A stretch of 64,000 nucleotides of DNA from Clostridia bacterium (GTDB taxonomy: Bacteria > Bacillota > Clostridia > Oscillospirales > Acutalibacteraceae): NCBI GenBank assembly GCA_017410605.1, contig JAFQQN010000002.1:1-64000 (forward strand). Reading direction: 5' to 3'. A model generated the notes under the pieces. It did not search any database, was not told where the DNA came from, and saw only the letters and a list, made by a program, of their open reading frames with translations. A program made the translations under genes and the position numbers. Below, in pieces: positions 63,223 through 64,000 of the stretch (within the stretch, counting starts at the first letter, position 1; every line of letters begins with the position of its first letter).

Positions 63223-64000
63223 ATGAATAAAACAAAAGGACAAAAAGAACAAAGCTTTTTATATGCAACCCTGGTGCTTGGTGTTTCTACCGTTTTGGTT
63301 AAGGTGCTTGGGGCAATTTTTCGTATTCCTATTTCCAACCTCATAGGCCCCTCAGGTATGGGGTATTTTTCTACTGCATATGATATTTTTATGCCTATAT
63401 ATTCTTTGGCTATGGCCGGGCTTCCGGTGGCAGTTGCAAGAATTATTGCTGAGCAGGTTGCAAAGAAAAAATATAAGGATGCACGAAAAACCTTTAAAAT
63501 AACCAATTATGCCTTTTTGGTAACCGGTGTAGTTGGCCTTGTATTAATGTTCATAATGGCATATGTAGTAACAGCTGTGGCCTCAAACCCCGGAGCCTTA
63601 CCCGCAGCCTTTGTTATTGCGCCCTCAATACTCTTCTGTTGCATTATGTCGGCCTATCGAGGTTATTACGAAGGTCTTAGAAATATGTATCCTACCGCTA
63701 TTTCTTCCCTTATTGAGGCGGTTTGTAAACTTGTGCTCGGTTATGGCTTTGCATGGATTATTATGAAAAATATGCAAGGCGAACCTTTGCAGGTGGCTTC
63801 ATTTGCTGCTGCAGGTGCAATGCTTGGTATAACCCTAGGCTCGGTATTTGGTGCGTTGTATTTAGCTCTTGAGCATAAAATTAAGGGTGATGGCTTTGAA
63901 ACTTTAGCTGTAGAAGCTTCCCCTGAACCCGAAACAGGCAAAAAGCTGCTTAAAACCCTTGTTGTTTTTGCTATTCCTGTTGCTATTGGTTCACTTGTGA
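63223..64000 (+). CDS. MurJ/SpoVB-type lipid flippase, partial
   Basis: Open from the ATG at 63223 to the end of the window without a stop (259 codons). Ribosome site ggaga lies eight bases upstream. At least six membrane helices are visible, with the family N-terminal block LGVSTVLVKVLGAIFRIP and GPSGMGYFSTAY, followed by SAYRGYYEGLRNMYPTAIS. This is the oligosaccharide-flippase group that includes SpoVB/YtgP and MurJ-like proteins, which export lipid-linked cell-wall precursors. The C-terminal half lies outside the window. Confidence 0.88.
   Translation, partial: MNKTKGQKEQSFLYATLVLGVSTVLVKVLGAIFRIPISNLIGPSGMGYFSTAYDIFMPIYSLAMAGLPVAVARIIAEQVAKKKYKDARKTFKITNYAFLVTGVVGLVLMFIMAYVVTAVASNPGALPAAFVIAPSILFCCIMSAYRGYYEGLRNMYPTAISSLIEAVCKLVLGYGFAWIIMKNMQGEPLQVASFAAAGAMLGITLGSVFGALYLALEHKIKGDGFETLAVEASPEPETGKKLLKTLVVFAIPVAIGSLV

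Overview
The window is bacterial, AT-rich and densely packed. Its gene content points to an endospore-lineage Clostridia, most likely an uncultured gut member of the Ruminococcaceae/Oscillospiraceae type. Supporting genes are a YunB-like sporulation protein, the HisZ plus short HisG pair, oxygen-independent HemZ, DUF4317, DUF4867 and DUF5058 families, NiaR-controlled NAD synthesis, and many strong sigma-A promoters with 17-base spacers. The family-level assignment is inference; no rRNA is present.

Left edge (1-1110): three spaced copies of the 5' half of a tRNA-Pro gene lie on the minus strand, each running through the anticodon loop and then diverging. Direct repeats resembling integrase arm sites lie between them, and a perfect-consensus minus-strand promoter drives the block. 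This looks like a pile-up of integrative-element attachment junctions. Two doubtful small ORFs follow. Next come housekeeping genes (1143-8606): a cytidylate-kinase-like protein, YunB, DNA ligase LigA, a secreted transglutaminase with cell-wall-binding repeats, and a beta-CASP RNA nuclease on the minus strand.

Biosynthesis and salvage (8700-29330): a nadA-nadB-nadC-niaR operon whose promoter carries a palindrome that is a good NiaR operator candidate; a DUF5058 membrane-protein pair with a membrane-anchored M20 peptidase; a nucleoside catabolism operon deoC-deoD-deoB-cdd-pdp; sfsA; a 275-base MITE-like element with 22-base inverted ends; and a complete ten-gene histidine operon hisZGDCBHAF-IE-K. 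A copper cassette copA-csoR-copZ follows (29383-32122), with a CsoR-type palindrome placed exactly between its -35 and -10 boxes. Then come a GDSL/SGNH hydrolase, a ClC transporter and manA.

The accessory centrepiece is 35350-53888. A divergent RpiR regulator with a perfect palindromic operator faces a ten-gene operon: fucose/arabinose-isomerase-like protein, GlcD-type FAD dehydrogenase, two-cluster Fe-S protein, class II aldolase, PfkB kinase (interrupted by an apparent one-base deletion), IolB-like isomerase, DUF4867 cupin-like protein, FGGY kinase, and a single-polypeptide EtfB-EtfA fusion. Three cytoplasmic glycoside hydrolases (GH39-like and GH35-like) follow after two unrelated minus-strand genes. 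The set suggests import of an unusual glycoside, intracellular hydrolysis, and oxidation of the released sugar or sugar acid through an ETF rather than NAD, then phosphorylation and aldol cleavage. The substrate cannot be named from sequence.

Right end (53889-64000): tRNA-Ala(GGC), then a conserved Clostridia cluster recJ-relA-dtd-MBL hydrolase-hemZ-nucleoside kinase, a small zinc-ribbon protein, an MTA/SAH-nucleosidase-like protein and the start of a MurJ/SpoVB-type flippase that runs off the window.
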